From: Sphingopyxis sp. Root154 | GTDB lineage: Bacteria > Pseudomonadota > Alphaproteobacteria > Sphingomonadales > Sphingomonadaceae | Length of the DNA stretch: 64,000 bases | Reading direction: 5' to 3' | NCBI RefSeq assembly: GCF_001427105.1 | Contig: NZ_LMGI01000002.1 | Location: 124,001 to 188,000, forward strand | Part shown: positions 8,604 to 18,416 of the stretch, one piece after another | How the letters are laid out: every line of letters begins with the position of its first letter | Position numbering within the stretch: position 1 is the first letter of the stretch | The notes under the pieces: generated by a model | What the model saw: only the letters and a program-made list of their open reading frames with translations | Databases searched by the model: none | Told to the model about the DNA's origin: nothing | Position numbers and translations under genes: made by a program

Positions 8604-9545
8604 TTACTCCATCTCCCCGCGGTCGCGCCGCAGCTGATACCATTTCTGCACATTGGCATTATGCTCCGCGAGGGTACGCGCGAAGATGTGGCCGCCGTCG
8701 CCCTTGGCGACGAAGAAGAGATAGTCGTTCGCTTCGGGATCGAGCACCGCGGCGATCGACGCCTTGCCGGGGTTGGCGATCGGGCCCTGCGGCAGGCCGA
8801 TCATGCTGTAGGTATTATACCCGTTCACTGCGATAATTTCGGACCGCAGGATGCGGCGGCCGAGTGGCTTGCCCTTGGTGATCGGATAAATGATCGTCGG
8901 ATCGGCCTGAAGCCGCATGCCGACGCCGAGGCGGTTGGTATAGACCCCCGCGACGGTGCGCCGCTCGGCGGCGACGCCGGTTTCCTTTTCGACAATCGAC
9001 GCGAGCGTCATCGCCTGATTGCGATCCTTCACCGCGGTGCGCGACGTGCGCTTGGCCCAAAGCTCGTTGAACGCCTTGTCCATCGCCGCCTGCATGCGCT
9101 TGACGACGGCGGCGCGGCTTTCGCCGGTGGTGAAGGCGTAGCTGTCGGGAAGGATGCTGCCCTCGGCCGGAACCGGGATTTCGCCCTTCAGCCGCTTTTC
9201 CGCCATCAGCCGTTCCCACACCATGATCGACGGCATGCCCTCGGGAATCATGACCATCCGCTGGATCGTCTTGCCCGACTGGAACAGTTCGAGGATGTCC
9301 CCCGCGTCCATCCCCTTCTCGACCTTATATTCACCGGGCTTGATCGGATCGTCCGAGCCGAAGAAGCGCGCCTCGTTGCGAAAGCTCGAAGCCGAGACGA
9401 GCCCGGCGTCTTCGAGGATTTCGCCCGCTTTCGCGATGCTTGCGCCCGGAGGTATCACGACCTCGGCATCTTTGGGCGCGCCGCCCGAGCAAGCGGCGAG
9501 CAACAGCGCCAGGATCGCGATCGTTAGCCAGCGGAACGGATGCAC
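8604..9545 (-). CDS. mltG: Endolytic murein transglycosylase MltG (YceG-like)
   Basis: 313 residues. MltG cleaves nascent glycan strands in the inner membrane and helps set glycan chain length. An N-terminal hydrophobic segment ends in a lipobox-like LLAACSGG; a LysM-like part is followed by the YceG domain with the catalytic Glu in SIVEKET, and ADPTIIYPI and GLPQGPIANPG typical of the family. The start is GTG 9545 with GGGAGA about 6 nt upstream. It lies downstream of fabF on the same strand, the usual position near fatty-acid genes. A Cys after the hydrophobic segment is somewhat unusual, since MltG is normally anchored by a transmembrane helix. Confidence 0.92.
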   Translation of the reverse strand: MHPFRWLTIAILALLLAACSGGAPKDAEVVIPPGASIAKAGEILEDAGLVSASSFRNEARFFGSDDPIKPGEYKVEKGMDAGDILELFQSGKTIQRMVMIPEGMPSIMVWERLMAEKRLKGEIPVPAEGSILPDSYAFTTGESRAAVVKRMQAAMDKAFNELWAKRTSRTAVKDRNQAMTLASIVEKETGVAAERRTVAGVYTNRLGVGMRLQADPTIIYPITKGKPLGRRILRSEIIAVNGYNTYSMIGLPQGPIANPGKASIAAVLDPEANDYLFFVAKGDGGHIFARTLAEHNANVQKWYQLRRDRGEME

Positions 9546-9710
9546 CTGTTTCTCCCGTCAATCGGATGATTCTGCTCAAAGCCACAAAAAACCCGCGTGT
9601 GGAGCGTCTTTTTGTGTCCTTTGTGGCTTTAAGACCGGCTCAACGATTTCGCTGCCTGCTAGAGCATGACGGTGAAATGTAGGAAAGAGATTTTGCTGTC
9701 AGCCCTATCA

Positions 9711-9740
9711 TCCTCATTCCCGCGAAAGCGGCAATGAGGA
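9711..9740. repeat. Short intergenic palindrome after fabF
   Basis: Arms of 13 bp (TCCTCATTCCCGC and GCGGCAATGAGGA) with one mismatch around a GAAA loop, 15 bp after the fabF stop. It resembles the other GC-rich palindromes in this window's intergenic gaps. There is no T tract on either side, so it is weak as an intrinsic terminator. Confidence 0.5.
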
Positions 9741-9755
9741 ATTACGGGATTTGGC

Positions 9756-11015
9756 TTAGTCGATCGCCTTGACGATGACGCTGGCGTTGGTGCCGCCGAA
9801 ACCGAAGCTGTTGTTGAGCGCGGCCTTCACTTCGCGCTTCTTCGCCTTGTGCGGGACGAGGTCGACACCGTCGGTGCCCTCGTCGGGGTTGTCGAGGTTG
9901 AGCGTCGGGGGGACGATCTGATCGCGGATCGCGAGGATGCAGAAGATCGTCTCGACCGCACCGGCGCCGCCGAGCAGGTGGCCGATGGCGGACTTGGTCG
10001 AGCTCATCGACACATTGGCGATTTCATTGCCGAACAGGCGCTTAACCGCGCCGAGCTCGATCGTGTCGGCCATCGTCGACGTGCCGTGCGCGTTGATATA
10101 GTCGATGTCCGCGACGGTCATGCCCGCCTTTTTCAGCGCCATTTCCATCGAGCGGAACGCGCCCGAACCGTCGGGGTGCGGCGCGGTCACATGATAGGCG
10201 TCGCCGGACAGGCCATAGCCGACGACCTCGGCGTAAATCTTTGCGCCGCGCGCCTTGGCATGCTCATATTCCTCGAGCACGACGACACCCGCGCCCTCGC
10301 CCATGACGAAACCGTCGCGGTCCTTGTCATAGGGGCGGCTCGCCTGTTCCGGCCGGTCGTTATAGCTCATATTGAGCGCGCGCGCCTGCGCGAAGCCCGC
10401 GATGCCGATCGGGCAGATCGTCGCCTCGGCGCCGCCCGCGAGCATGATGTCGGCATCATCGTCGCGGATCATCCGCGCGGCGTCGCCGATCGAATGCGCC
10501 CCGGTCGAGCAGGCGGTGACAACCGCATGGTTGGGGCCTTGCAGGCCATATTTGATGCTGACCTGACCCGAGATCAGGTTGATCAAACGGCCGTGGACGA
10601 AGTGCGGCGACACGCGGCCCGGGCCCTTTTCGGCGAGCAGCAAGCTTTCGCTTTCGATGCCCGGCAGGCCGCCGATGCCCGAGCCGATCGAGCAGCCCGC
10701 GCGCAGCTTCATTTCCTCGGGCATATCCTCAAGGCCGGCGTCCTCGATCGCCTGCCCCGCGGCGTCGATGCCATAGATGATGAAAGGATCGACCTGGCGC
10801 TGGACCTTGTGGTCGACGCGCTTGCCCGGGTCGAAACCATATTCGTGTTCGGGGCCCTTCACTTCGCACGCGATCGTGCATTTCTGATCCGACGCATCGA
10901 AATGGGTGATCGTCCCGGCGCCCGATTTGCCCGCGAGCAGATTGGCCCATGTGGTTTCCACATCGGCGCCCAGCGGCGTCACCAAACCCAAACCCGTCAC
11001 CACAACCCGGCGCAT
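9756..11015 (-). CDS. fabF: Beta-ketoacyl-ACP synthase II
   Basis: 419 residues, full length. FabF condenses malonyl-ACP with acyl-ACP during fatty-acid elongation. The catalytic triad is visible: Cys in TACSTGAH, His in NAHGTSTMADT and His in SAIGHLLGGAGA, plus the closing FGFGGTNAS. The third nearby ATG (11015) is chosen because AAAGGA sits 6-7 nt upstream; ATG 11021 lies directly against that Shine-Dalgarno. It follows acpP, with an intrinsic terminator in the gap, so it probably also has its own promoter or depends on read-through. Confidence 0.96.
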   Translation of the reverse strand: MRRVVVTGLGLVTPLGADVETTWANLLAGKSGAGTITHFDASDQKCTIACEVKGPEHEYGFDPGKRVDHKVQRQVDPFIIYGIDAAGQAIEDAGLEDMPEEMKLRAGCSIGSGIGGLPGIESESLLLAEKGPGRVSPHFVHGRLINLISGQVSIKYGLQGPNHAVVTACSTGAHSIGDAARMIRDDDADIMLAGGAEATICPIGIAGFAQARALNMSYNDRPEQASRPYDKDRDGFVMGEGAGVVVLEEYEHAKARGAKIYAEVVGYGLSGDAYHVTAPHPDGSGAFRSMEMALKKAGMTVADIDYINAHGTSTMADTIELGAVKRLFGNEIANVSMSSTKSAIGHLLGGAGAVETIFCILAIRDQIVPPTLNLDNPDEGTDGVDLVPHKAKKREVKAALNNSFGFGGTNASVIVKAID

Positions 11016-11081
11016 AGTCATTCCTTTCATCGGCCCCTGCCCCCGCAGGGCGCCGCGTCATTCAAGAAAACGCATATCCAT

Positions 11082-11129
11082 AAAAAAAGCTTCCCGGCCT
11101 CTGCGCGCGAACGCTCGGGACCGGGAAGC
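11082..11129 (-). terminator. Intrinsic terminator of acpP
   Basis: On the minus strand a 9-bp perfect stem (GCTTCCCGG/CCGGGAAGC) with a long G+C-rich loop is followed at once by seven T residues. It lies 44 bp after the acpP stop and before fabF. It can explain an acpP message much more abundant than fabF. Confidence 0.85.
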
Positions 11130-11172
11130 CGGAAACGCGTGGGCGGCTCCGGCGGGGCCGGACCGCAGGGGC

Positions 11173-11409
11173 TTAGCCCTTGTTCGCTTCGATATAGTCG
11201 ATCGCGTCCTTGACGGTGGCGATTTTTTCCGCCGCATCGTCGGGGATTTCGACGCCGAATTCTTCTTCGAACGCCATCACCAGCTCGACGATGTCGAGGC
11301 TGTCGGCGCCCAGATCGTCGATGAAGCTCGCTTCTTCGGTGACCTTGTCGGCTTCGACGCCCAGATGTTCGACGACGATCTTCTTAACCTTTTCGGCCGA
11401 ATCGCTCAT
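11173..11409 (-). CDS. acpP: Acyl carrier protein
   Basis: 78 residues, acidic, four-helix. The 4'-phosphopantetheine attachment Ser37 lies in [13 protein letters not shown] carries the growing acyl chain through fatty-acid synthesis and supplies lipid A and phospholipid synthesis. The ATG at 11409 has AAGGAAC about 6 nt upstream. It is followed by a strong terminator and then fabF. Confidence 0.97.
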   Translation of the reverse strand: MSDSAEKVKKIVVEHLGVEADKVTEEASFIDDLGADSLDIVELVMAFEEEFGVEIPDDAAEKIATVKDAIDYIEANKG

Positions 11410-11455
11410 GCACAGTTCCTTTTTTCTGACTATGTCGTGAATGTTGAAAATTGCC

Positions 11456-12655
11456 CTAGTGCCCGTGGGCGGGGCTGGCAAGAGGGCTGGCATCGGCCGC
11501 GCGGCGAAGCGCCGTATCGACCAAGACTTCCTCCGCAGCGCTGTAAGCCGACCGTGTCCCTTTCTGCCCCTCCGGCACCTGCGTGACGAAATAGGCAATG
11601 CCATCGCCGCCTTCAAGGTCGAACCACAGGCCCGAGCGCAATCCATAGGCGTCGCCCGAATGGCCGAGGCGCAGGCGGCCGTCGCCGAACAGGTCGTCGC
11701 GGCAGGCCGGATCGCCGAGCGCCGGACCGCCCGTGCTGTGCATAGCTATGCCATATTCGCAGAAAAAGCCGCCCGTCCCCTCGCCGCTCGTCGGATGGAC
11801 GCGCGCCATCGCTTCGAGCCGGGCAATGCTTTCAGGTTTCAGGAACCTGTCGCCGCGGCGCAGCAGCATGACGCCGATGCGCGCGAGGCCGTTCGCCGAA
11901 ATGCGCACGCCGCCCTGCGGGCTGAAACCCGCGCCGTGGCGGGCAAGTCGATAGACGCCGAGGTCGCAGCTGCCATTCGCCGCCGGCACGACCGGACAGG
12001 CCGGCCGCGCGCCCCTCAAGTCATCGCGGACGACATTGCCGGCGGTATCGTACAGCACGACCGCACGCGCGACCGCCGCGTCGCTGCAGGTCGGCCAGTT
12101 AAAACAGGCATCGACACCGAGCGGGCGAAAAACGAGCCGCGTCATCGCCTTGTCGAACCGCTCGCCGGTTGCGCCCTCGATCACCGCGGCAACGACCGGA
12201 TAGTTGAAATTGGCATAGGCGAAGTCGCCGCCCGGCGGACGCGCCTTGTCCCAAGCGGCCGGATTGCCGAGCGCGGTTTCGAGATCGGCATCCAGCGGCA
12301 GTGCATAGTCGGTTTCGTCGTTGAGCCCGGACCGGTGCCCCAGCAACTGCGCCAGGCTGATCGGCCGGTCGGGATAAGCGGGATGGCGCAGCCGCCAGCC
12401 GAGATAGTCCGACACGTCGCGGTCGAGATCGAGCTTGCCCGCCTCGACCAGCCGCAGCACGCCGAGCGCGACGATCAGCTTGGAGACAGAAGCGACGCGC
12501 ACCGGATCGTCGGGCGCGATCGCGCGGCCGCTCGCCCGGTCGGCCAGCCCCTGGGCGACGCGCGTCTCGACCTGTCCTTCGCGGTTGAAATGCACTGCCA
12601 CGGCGGCGGGGGCGGGCGACGCGACCGAAGTCAGCAGGGCTAGAAGCGAGAGCAT
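11456..12655 (-). CDS. Secreted serine hydrolase, class C beta-lactamase-like fold
   Basis: 399 residues with an N-terminal signal-like segment (about 1-18, ending PAPAA). The SxxK motif is ASVSK (near 57), the Tyr motif is YANFN (near 147) and the third motif is HSGDAYG near 335, where beta-lactamases have KTG. This HxG form is typical of the serine hydrolase/esterase group of Pfam Beta-lactamase, so penicillin resistance should not be inferred. Four or more Cys in the middle may form disulfides in the periplasm. It lies 46 bp upstream of acpP on the same strand. Substrate unknown. Confidence 0.82.
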   Translation of the reverse strand: MLSLLALLTSVASPAPAAVAVHFNREGQVETRVAQGLADRASGRAIAPDDPVRVASVSKLIVALGVLRLVEAGKLDLDRDVSDYLGWRLRHPAYPDRPISLAQLLGHRSGLNDETDYALPLDADLETALGNPAAWDKARPPGGDFAYANFNYPVVAAVIEGATGERFDKAMTRLVFRPLGVDACFNWPTCSDAAVARAVVLYDTAGNVVRDDLRGARPACPVVPAANGSCDLGVYRLARHGAGFSPQGGVRISANGLARIGVMLLRRGDRFLKPESIARLEAMARVHPTSGEGTGGFFCEYGIAMHSTGGPALGDPACRDDLFGDGRLRLGHSGDAYGLRSGLWFDLEGGDGIAYFVTQVPEGQKGTRSAYSAAEEVLVDTALRRAADASPLASPAHGH

Positions 12656-12686
12656 GGCGCCACTCTGCGCAGCGCCCGGCGCAGCG

Positions 12687-14450
12687 TCAAGGCGCCGATT
12701 TGGCGGGGACGATACCCGAATCGCGAAGCGCGGCCGAGGCGCGCTGGATCACCACCGGGGTGATGATGAACCGGCCCAGCACCTGCTCGGGCGTCGCATC
12801 GGCGGGTTGGCGCGTATAGGCGAGCAGGCGTTGCCATTGCGCGCGCGCCTCGGCCACCTGGCCCTGCCGCGCCTGCACGATCGCGCGCACCATCATATAT
12901 TGCGGCTCCATATTGCTCGGCGATGGCATTTGATCGAGGATCCGTCGCGCCTCATCCTGTTCGCCGCGCTGCGACAGGGTGAAGGCGAGCGTGACCGCCG
13001 GAACGCCGGGATAGGAGGAATCGAGCTGGAGCGACCGCCGAAGCAACAGCTCACCCTCCGGCCCCATCCCGCACGTCAGTTTGAACAGGCCGAGAAAGCC
13101 CGCCATGTCGGCATCGTAAGGGTTGAGCGCGATCGCGGCGTCGCCCATCGCATTACCGCCGGCGCAATTGCCCGTATAGAAATTGGCGCGCGCCATCGCG
13201 AACAGGCCGGCCGACGAATTCGGACTGCTTTCATAGGAGCGCTGCGCCAGCGCCAGCGCTTCGGCAAACGCCTCGCGCCCCGCCGGCGTCATGCGATGCG
13301 GTTGCCAGTCGCCATAGCGCACGAGCGACAGTGCGGTGAGCGTGACGGGATCGCGCGGGTTGGCCTTGATCGTCGCACGCAGGCAGGCGTCGACCTGTTT
13401 CGCGTTCGCGACATTGCGCATCTGGCGCATCCGGTTGAACTGCGCGAGGCACGGGAAACCGGGCGAGAAATTGTCGGGTTGGCGCTGGACCTGATCGCGC
13501 ACGATCACGCCATAGTCCCCGGCAAGCTGCGCGATCAGCGGCTCGATGGCGGTAAATTCGGGCGTTTCATCCTGTGTCACGCGCAGTTGTTGCGACCAGA
13601 TGGCGCGCTGGTCCGCGACGCGGTTGAGAACGAGCGTGACGTCGGTATTGCCCTCGACCGTGCGGACGAGCGAAGTGTCGAGCCGGTAGTCTGTGGCCCC
13701 GGTAGCGGCGCTGCCGGGGGTCTTCGAACTCAAAAGGTCGACGAGATCGAAGCGCCGCAGCCCGTCGCGCAGCTTTCCATCGAGCGCCCGGGCAAGCGCG
13801 CGCGATTCGGGCAGATTTCCTGCGACTGGCGCGCTGACTTCGAGCAGGGGAACCGGCACCGGGTCGCCGACGAACAGCCGGTCGGACCCGCCGCGGAGCG
13901 TCCAGAGCGTAAACAGCGCGAGCGCGAGGAGGATCAGAACGACGAGCCAGCGGCCAAATCGGGCGCCGCGGTCGTGCGGGCGCCGGACGCCGCCGGACCC
14001 CGCCGGCCGCCCCGCGGCGCCAGCGGGGCCTGCGGTCTTGAAGTCATCTTCGCCTGCCGGATCGTCGGCCGATCGCGCCGACGGCGGCGCCGAGCGATAC
14101 TGGACGACAACTTCATAGCTGCCCTGCGGCACGCGCAGCCGATGAACCCACGGCGTGTCGGCATAATAGCGGTCGAGTAGGCTGCGCAGCCGCCCCACCA
14201 TGACGCGCGGATAGCTGTCGACCGCCGGGTCGAAATCTTCGCTGCGGCCGAGCGCCTCAGTCGCGATCGCATAGGCCTTGGGCGAGCTTCGCCCGCCGCG
14301 AAGACGATGTTCGACAAGGAATTGGAGCAGCCGTGACAGCACCGGCGAGCGGGTGAACATCGGGGAATCGAGCAACCTCTCGAGTTCTCCCGCGATGATC
14401 CGATCGACCTCGGCGGGGTCCTGTGTCTCGTTCGTTTTCGCCTGGTCCAT
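12687..14450 (-). CDS. Single-pass membrane protein with CadC/adenylate-cyclase-like N-domain and TPR-like C-domain
   Basis: 587 residues. Residues 15-105 match a domain seen at the N-terminus of many TPR and cyclase-like membrane proteins: LLDSPMFTRSPVLSRLLQFLVE, then KAYAIATEALGR, DFDPAVDSYPRVMVGRLR and a beta wing ending VPQGSYEVV. A linker precedes one transmembrane helix (about 165-187). The C-terminal region (about 200-585) holds a TolB-like fold and helical TPR-like repeats. Topology is N-in, C-out, as in ToxR/CadC regulators. The ATG at 14450 has GAGGG 4-5 nt upstream. Whether the N-domain binds DNA is unknown. Confidence 0.7.
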   Translation of the reverse strand: MDQAKTNETQDPAEVDRIIAGELERLLDSPMFTRSPVLSRLLQFLVEHRLRGGRSSPKAYAIATEALGRSEDFDPAVDSYPRVMVGRLRSLLDRYYADTPWVHRLRVPQGSYEVVVQYRSAPPSARSADDPAGEDDFKTAGPAGAAGRPAGSGGVRRPHDRGARFGRWLVVLILLALALFTLWTLRGGSDRLFVGDPVPVPLLEVSAPVAGNLPESRALARALDGKLRDGLRRFDLVDLLSSKTPGSAATGATDYRLDTSLVRTVEGNTDVTLVLNRVADQRAIWSQQLRVTQDETPEFTAIEPLIAQLAGDYGVIVRDQVQRQPDNFSPGFPCLAQFNRMRQMRNVANAKQVDACLRATIKANPRDPVTLTALSLVRYGDWQPHRMTPAGREAFAEALALAQRSYESSPNSSAGLFAMARANFYTGNCAGGNAMGDAAIALNPYDADMAGFLGLFKLTCGMGPEGELLLRRSLQLDSSYPGVPAVTLAFTLSQRGEQDEARRILDQMPSPSNMEPQYMMVRAIVQARQGQVAEARAQWQRLLAYTRQPADATPEQVLGRFIITPVVIQRASAALRDSGIVPAKSAP

Positions 14451-14781
14451 GCTACCCTCAAATACCCCTGTCGGGCGGTGCGGGTGATACGCCAATCAAC
14501 AAGCGCGGCCACCCATTGTTACTTCGACGTAACGGTAACAAGGCGGCCGCACGCCATATCAGAAGAAAAGCCCATCGCCAATCTGCGAGGAAAAACGCGA
14601 AAACCGGTTAAGGATTGGTTATCAAATGGCAACATCGCGGCATGTGACCCCTTGTAACTGCCACGGTTTCGAAACTGTGGCATCCTTTGGGCATCGCGGC
14701 ATTCCTACGATGACGCGGTGTTGAGGCCAAAAGGCGAAAGGTGCGAGCTGGTCCCTGGCACCATTCGATCCCCCTCAGGCC
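14451..14781. other. Intergenic stretch with one near-perfect palindrome
   Basis: 331 bases upstream of the TPR membrane protein. Apart from the palindrome at 14659-14682 no gene or terminator was seen. The small open frames here are in low-coding-quality sequence. Confidence 0.4.
14659..14682. promoter_or_regulatory. 24-bp palindrome, possible operator
   Basis: Arms TGCCACGGTTTC and GAAACTGTGGCA abut with no spacer and differ at one position. There is no T tract, so a terminator is unlikely. It lies 209 bp upstream of the TPR membrane-protein start and 100 bp past the ferric reductase-like gene. Confidence 0.5.
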
Positions 14782-15489
14782 TCATTTCAAGACTTCGCCG
14801 GGCGGCCCGACAGCCCCACCTGTTCTGTCGCCCGGCAAGTCGACATTCCCCGCTCTTCCCTCCGCGCGCCGTGCTGGCCACAGGCGCAGCGCGAGCGCCG
14901 CGACCATGACACTGCCAAAGACGATACCGACGACCCGCTTGCCCGGATCGGCGCCAAAGGCACGCCCGGCATAGCTCGCGGTAAAAATGAACCAGATATA
15001 GTAGATACCGAACCGGTGCAGGTGCCCCCACCATTGGCCCAGCCGCCGCTGCCACCCGTCGGTCGAGGTCAGCGCCATCAGAAAGAGGACGACATAGGCG
15101 AGCCCGCCACCGATGAGCGACTGCCAGGTCCGCCCCGGCGCATAGACGATGACGTTGATTCCCAGCGCGACGAGGTGGATCGTGTGGGCGAGCGCGAAGC
15201 CCAGCCCCCATTGCCGCCGCCGTCGAAGCAGCGCGCGCGTTGTCGCGCCCGGCCAGCGGCGCACCAGCGTCGATGCCAGAAATGCAACAAGGAACAGCGG
15301 CAGGCCGGCGCGCGCGGTCCACCGCGCTGCCAGCCCCGCGCGCTCGGCGGCATCGCCGCCCGCCAATAATCCCGCAGCGACCGCGAGCAGCCCGGCGGCG
15401 AGGCCGAGCCAGAGCGGGGTCCCGCGGCGGTCGAGCCAGCCGGTCAAATTCAGGCGGCTTCGATACGAAAGGCGCGGGCCCGCGCACAT
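14782..15489 (-). CDS. Ferric reductase-like transmembrane protein
   Basis: About 235 residues with six hydrophobic segments. Pairs of His in the helices (LAHTIHL, then WGHLHRFGIYYIW) fit heme ligands of the ferric reductase-like/MsrQ membrane domain, which moves electrons across the inner membrane. No partner MsrP-type gene is visible nearby. The start is uncertain: the frame opens at 15603, but that region contains the hairpin ending the upstream gene, so ATG 15489 with a weak GACGAG is used. Loop residues 205-235 are low-complexity and rich in Gly and Arg. Confidence 0.65.
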   Translation of the reverse strand: MCAGPRLSYRSRLNLTGWLDRRGTPLWLGLAAGLLAVAAGLLAGGDAAERAGLAARWTARAGLPLFLVAFLASTLVRRWPGATTRALLRRRRQWGLGFALAHTIHLVALGINVIVYAPGRTWQSLIGGGLAYVVLFLMALTSTDGWQRRLGQWWGHLHRFGIYYIWFIFTASYAGRAFGADPGKRVVGIVFGSVMVAALALRLWPARRAEGRAGNVDLPGDRTGGAVGPPGEVLK

Positions 15490-15562
15490 GTCAGCTCGTC
15501 GGCGCCCAACGTCCCATAACCAGGCATATTTGCGACCCCCATTTTTTGCTGCATATACGAAA

Positions 15563-15588
15563 GGGGCGCCGGTTTCCACCGACGCCCC
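15563..15588 (-). terminator. Hairpin after the DUF3617 gene
   Basis: 11-bp arms (GGGGCGCCGGT/ACCGACGCCCC, one mismatch) with a 4-nt loop, 28 bp past the DUF3617 stop. On the minus strand only TTTCG follows; on the plus strand an ATTATTTTT tail follows. Probably the DUF3617 terminator. Confidence 0.55.
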
Positions 15589-15615
15589 ATTATTTTTCAT
15601 CAAAAGATGCAGGAC

Positions 15616-16134
15616 TTAGGTCGTGGCCGGTGCCTTGCACGGACCGGTGTGGACGCTGGTCATCTGCATGACCATTTCCATGTCGCCGCCGGTCGGGGCT
15701 TTGCCCTTGGTCGTGATGGTCACGTCGTTCTTCTTGGCATCCATCGTGCCCGCCATCGCCATGTCGACCGTCTGGCCGTTCTGCGTACAGGTGCCCGCAA
15801 TGTCGATCTTGCCGCCCGCGACATCCTTCTTCGACCATTTGCACTCGCCGCCGTTGCCCGGACCCTTGGCGAGTTCGGCCGCGATGTCTTCCTTGTCGAC
15901 CTGTTCCTGCGTGAAGCACTGGTCCATGCCGCTGGCGCCTTCCATCATCTTCGTCATCTGGTCCTTCGCCTCGGGCGGCATGCCGGGCATTTCGAACTTC
16001 ACCAGCTTGACGTCGGTCTTCCAGTTACCGGCTTCGCGTTTCACGGGGCCGCTGGCGGCCGCATTCTCGCTCTTGCCGCAACCCGACACCGCGATGAGGG
16101 CGCCGATGGCGGCGACCGTCAGAAATTTCTTCAT
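15616..16134 (-). CDS. DUF3617 family lipoprotein
   Basis: 172 residues. A signal peptide ends in the lipobox AVSGC, so the protein is probably a lipoprotein. The mature part matches the DUF3617 pattern of sphingomonads: a GNWKTDVKLVKFEMPGMP strand, conserved CFT, KxxC-x-W and a Cys pair, followed by TCT..G.TVDMAMAG and a C-terminal GPC. The four Cys may form disulfides in the periplasm. ATG 16134 has AGGAGA at 6 nt. Function unknown. It is divergent from uvrB. Confidence 0.85.
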   Translation of the reverse strand: MKKFLTVAAIGALIAVSGCGKSENAAASGPVKREAGNWKTDVKLVKFEMPGMPPEAKDQMTKMMEGASGMDQCFTQEQVDKEDIAAELAKGPGNGGECKWSKKDVAGGKIDIAGTCTQNGQTVDMAMAGTMDAKKNDVTITTKGKAPTGGDMEMVMQMTSVHTGPCKAPATT

Positions 16135-16222
16135 ACCCTGTCTCCTGTGACTATCCGTTTGGGGGCTTTGTTTTGATTCATTGCGATTGTGGACCCGCCC
16201 CATCGATACCATATTGGCAGCA

Positions 16223-18409
16223 ATGGCAATTCAGATTCGTACATCGCTCGATGAAATCGACACGGCGGAGGGCTATGTCCCGCATCGCCCGGCCCGCCCC
16301 GACAAGGTCGAAGGCGGCAAACGATTCGAGCTAGTTAGCGATTATGAGCCCGCGGGCGACCAGCCTACCGCGATCAAGGAACTGGTGTCGACCGCGCTCG
16401 ACGGCGAGCGCGATCAGGTGCTCCTCGGCGTCACCGGATCGGGCAAGACCTTCACGATGGCGAAAGTCATCGACGAACTGCAACGCCCCGCCCTCATCCT
16501 CGCGCCGAACAAGATCCTCGCGGCGCAGCTTTATGGCGAGTTCAAAAGCTTCTTCCCCAACAATGCGGTCGAATATTTCGTCAGCTATTACGACTATTAC
16601 CAGCCCGAAGCCTATGTGCCGCGCTCGGACACGTACATCGAGAAGGAAAGCTCGGTAAACGAGGCGATCGACCGCATGCGCCACTCGGCGACGCGCGCGC
16701 TGCTCGAACGCGACGACGTCATCATCGTCGCATCGGTGTCGTGCCTTTACGGTATCGGATCGGTCGAGACCTATTCGGCGATGATCTTCGACCTCAAAAA
16801 GGGCCAGGTCGCCGACAATCGCGAGATCATCCGCAAGCTCGTCGCGCTCCAATATAAGCGCAATGACCAGGCCTTCGCGCGCGGCAATTTCCGCGTCCGC
16901 GGCGACAGCCTCGAAATCTTCCCCTCGCACTATGAGGACATGGCGTGGCGCGTCAGCTTCTTCGGCGACGAGATCGAGGAAATCACCGAGTTCGACCCGC
17001 TGACCGGCAAGAAGATCGCAACCCTCAACTATGTCCGCGTCTTCGCCAACTCGCACTATGTGACCCCCGGCCCGACGCTCAAGCAGGCGAGCGAGGCGAT
17101 CCGGCACGAACTCGCCGAACGGCTGAAGGAACTCGAGGCCGAGGGGCGCCTGCTCGAAGCGCAGCGGCTCGAACAGCGCACCAATTTCGACCTCGAGATG
17201 ATCGCTGCGACGGGCAGCTGCGCGGGCATCGAGAATTACAGCCGCTTCCTCACCGGCCGACTGCCCGGCGAGCCGCCGCCCACCCTGTTCGAATATCTGC
17301 CCGACAACGCGCTGCTGTTCGTCGACGAGAGCCACCAGACGATCCCGCAGATCGGCGCGATGTCGAAGGGGGATCATCGCCGCAAGATCACGCTGGCCGA
17401 ATATGGCTTCCGCCTGCCGAGTTGTATCGACAACAGGCCGCTGCGCTTTGCCGAATGGGACATGATGCGCCCGCAGACGGTCAGCGTGTCGGCAACCCCG
17501 GGCACGTGGGAGATGGATCGCACCCAGGGCGTTTTCGCCGAACAAGTGATCCGCCCGACCGGGCTGATCGATCCGCCTGTCGAGATCAAGCCGGTCGAGG
17601 AGCAGGTCGACGACCTGATCGTCGAGGCGAAAAAGACCGCTGCGGCGGGTTACCGCACCCTCGTCACGACGCTCACCAAGCGCATGGCCGAGGATCTCAC
17701 CGAATTCCTCCACGAAGCGGGGCTGAAGGTGCGCTACATGCACTCGGACGTCGAGACGCTCGAGCGTATCGAGATCATCCGCGACCTGCGTCTCGGGGTG
17801 TTCGACGTGCTCATTGGCATCAACCTGCTGCGCGAAGGGCTCGACATTCCCGAATGCGGGCTCGTCGCGATCCTCGACGCCGACAAGGAAGGCTTTTTGC
17901 GCAGCGAAACCTCGCTGGTGCAGACGATCGGCCGCGCCGCGCGCAACGTCGACGGGCGCGTCATCCTCTACGCCGACCGCATCACCGGCAGCATGGAACG
18001 CGCAATGCGCGAAACCGACCGCCGCCGCGAAAAGCAGACCGAATATAATGTCGCGCACGGCATCACCCCGACGACGATCAAGCGCAACATCGGCGACATC
18101 ATCGCGCATGTCGCGTCGAAGGATCAGGTGACGATCGACATCGGCGACGACAAGCCCGCGCACATGGTCGGACATAATTTGCGCGCGTACATCCAGGACC
18201 TCGAAAAGAAGATGCGCGATGCGGCGGCCGACCTCGAATTCGAGGAAGCCGGCCGCCTGCGCGACGAGATCCGCAAGCTCGAAGCCGACGAACTCGGGCT
18301 GCCCGCCGATCAGCAGGTCGCACCGCGCGTCGGCCGCTCGAACGAGGGCAAGCCCGGCACGCGCAAGGGCCGCTTCGGCAAGCAGAGCAAGACCAAGTGG
18401 GGGCGGTGA
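16223..18409 (+). CDS. uvrB: Excinuclease ABC subunit UvrB
   Basis: 728 residues. UvrB verifies damage and loads UvrC in nucleotide excision repair. Visible are the Walker A motif [10 protein letters not shown], the DNA-probing beta hairpin ([18 protein letters not shown]), the helicase motifs including DESHQT and a late [11 protein letters not shown]-terminal UVR motif (about 645-680, [21 protein letters not shown] split here) binds UvrC. ATG 16223 starts the protein; a longer frame to 16181 has no support. No alphaproteobacterial LexA box (GTTC-N7-GTTC) was seen upstream. Confidence 0.96.
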   Translation: MAIQIRTSLDEIDTAEGYVPHRPARPDKVEGGKRFELVSDYEPAGDQPTAIKELVSTALDGERDQVLLGVTGSGKTFTMAKVIDELQRPALILAPNKILAAQLYGEFKSFFPNNAVEYFVSYYDYYQPEAYVPRSDTYIEKESSVNEAIDRMRHSATRALLERDDVIIVASVSCLYGIGSVETYSAMIFDLKKGQVADNREIIRKLVALQYKRNDQAFARGNFRVRGDSLEIFPSHYEDMAWRVSFFGDEIEEITEFDPLTGKKIATLNYVRVFANSHYVTPGPTLKQASEAIRHELAERLKELEAEGRLLEAQRLEQRTNFDLEMIAATGSCAGIENYSRFLTGRLPGEPPPTLFEYLPDNALLFVDESHQTIPQIGAMSKGDHRRKITLAEYGFRLPSCIDNRPLRFAEWDMMRPQTVSVSATPGTWEMDRTQGVFAEQVIRPTGLIDPPVEIKPVEEQVDDLIVEAKKTAAAGYRTLVTTLTKRMAEDLTEFLHEAGLKVRYMHSDVETLERIEIIRDLRLGVFDVLIGINLLREGLDIPECGLVAILDADKEGFLRSETSLVQTIGRAARNVDGRVILYADRITGSMERAMRETDRRREKQTEYNVAHGITPTTIKRNIGDIIAHVASKDQVTIDIGDDKPAHMVGHNLRAYIQDLEKKMRDAAADLEFEEAGRLRDEIRKLEADELGLPADQQVAPRVGRSNEGKPGTRKGRFGKQSKTKWGR

Positions 18410-18416
18410 CGATCCG

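Noticed and set aside
9849..11213. 454-codon plus-strand frame across fabF and into the terminator
   Set aside because: Composition-driven shadow; fabF on the other strand is unambiguous.
11456..12655. True beta-lactamase
   Set aside because: The third motif is HSG rather than KTG, and the layout fits the broad serine hydrolase group.
12435..14180. 581-codon plus-strand frame opposite the TPR protein
   Set aside because: Arg/His/Ala-rich shadow with no recognisable domain.
14705..15487. 260-codon frame overlapping the ferric reductase-like gene
   Set aside because: Arg/Gly-rich shadow; the other frame has membrane helices and heme-ligand His pairs.
16135..16222. LexA box before uvrB
   Set aside because: No GTTC-N7-GTTC or GAAC-N7-GAAC pattern was found in the gap.
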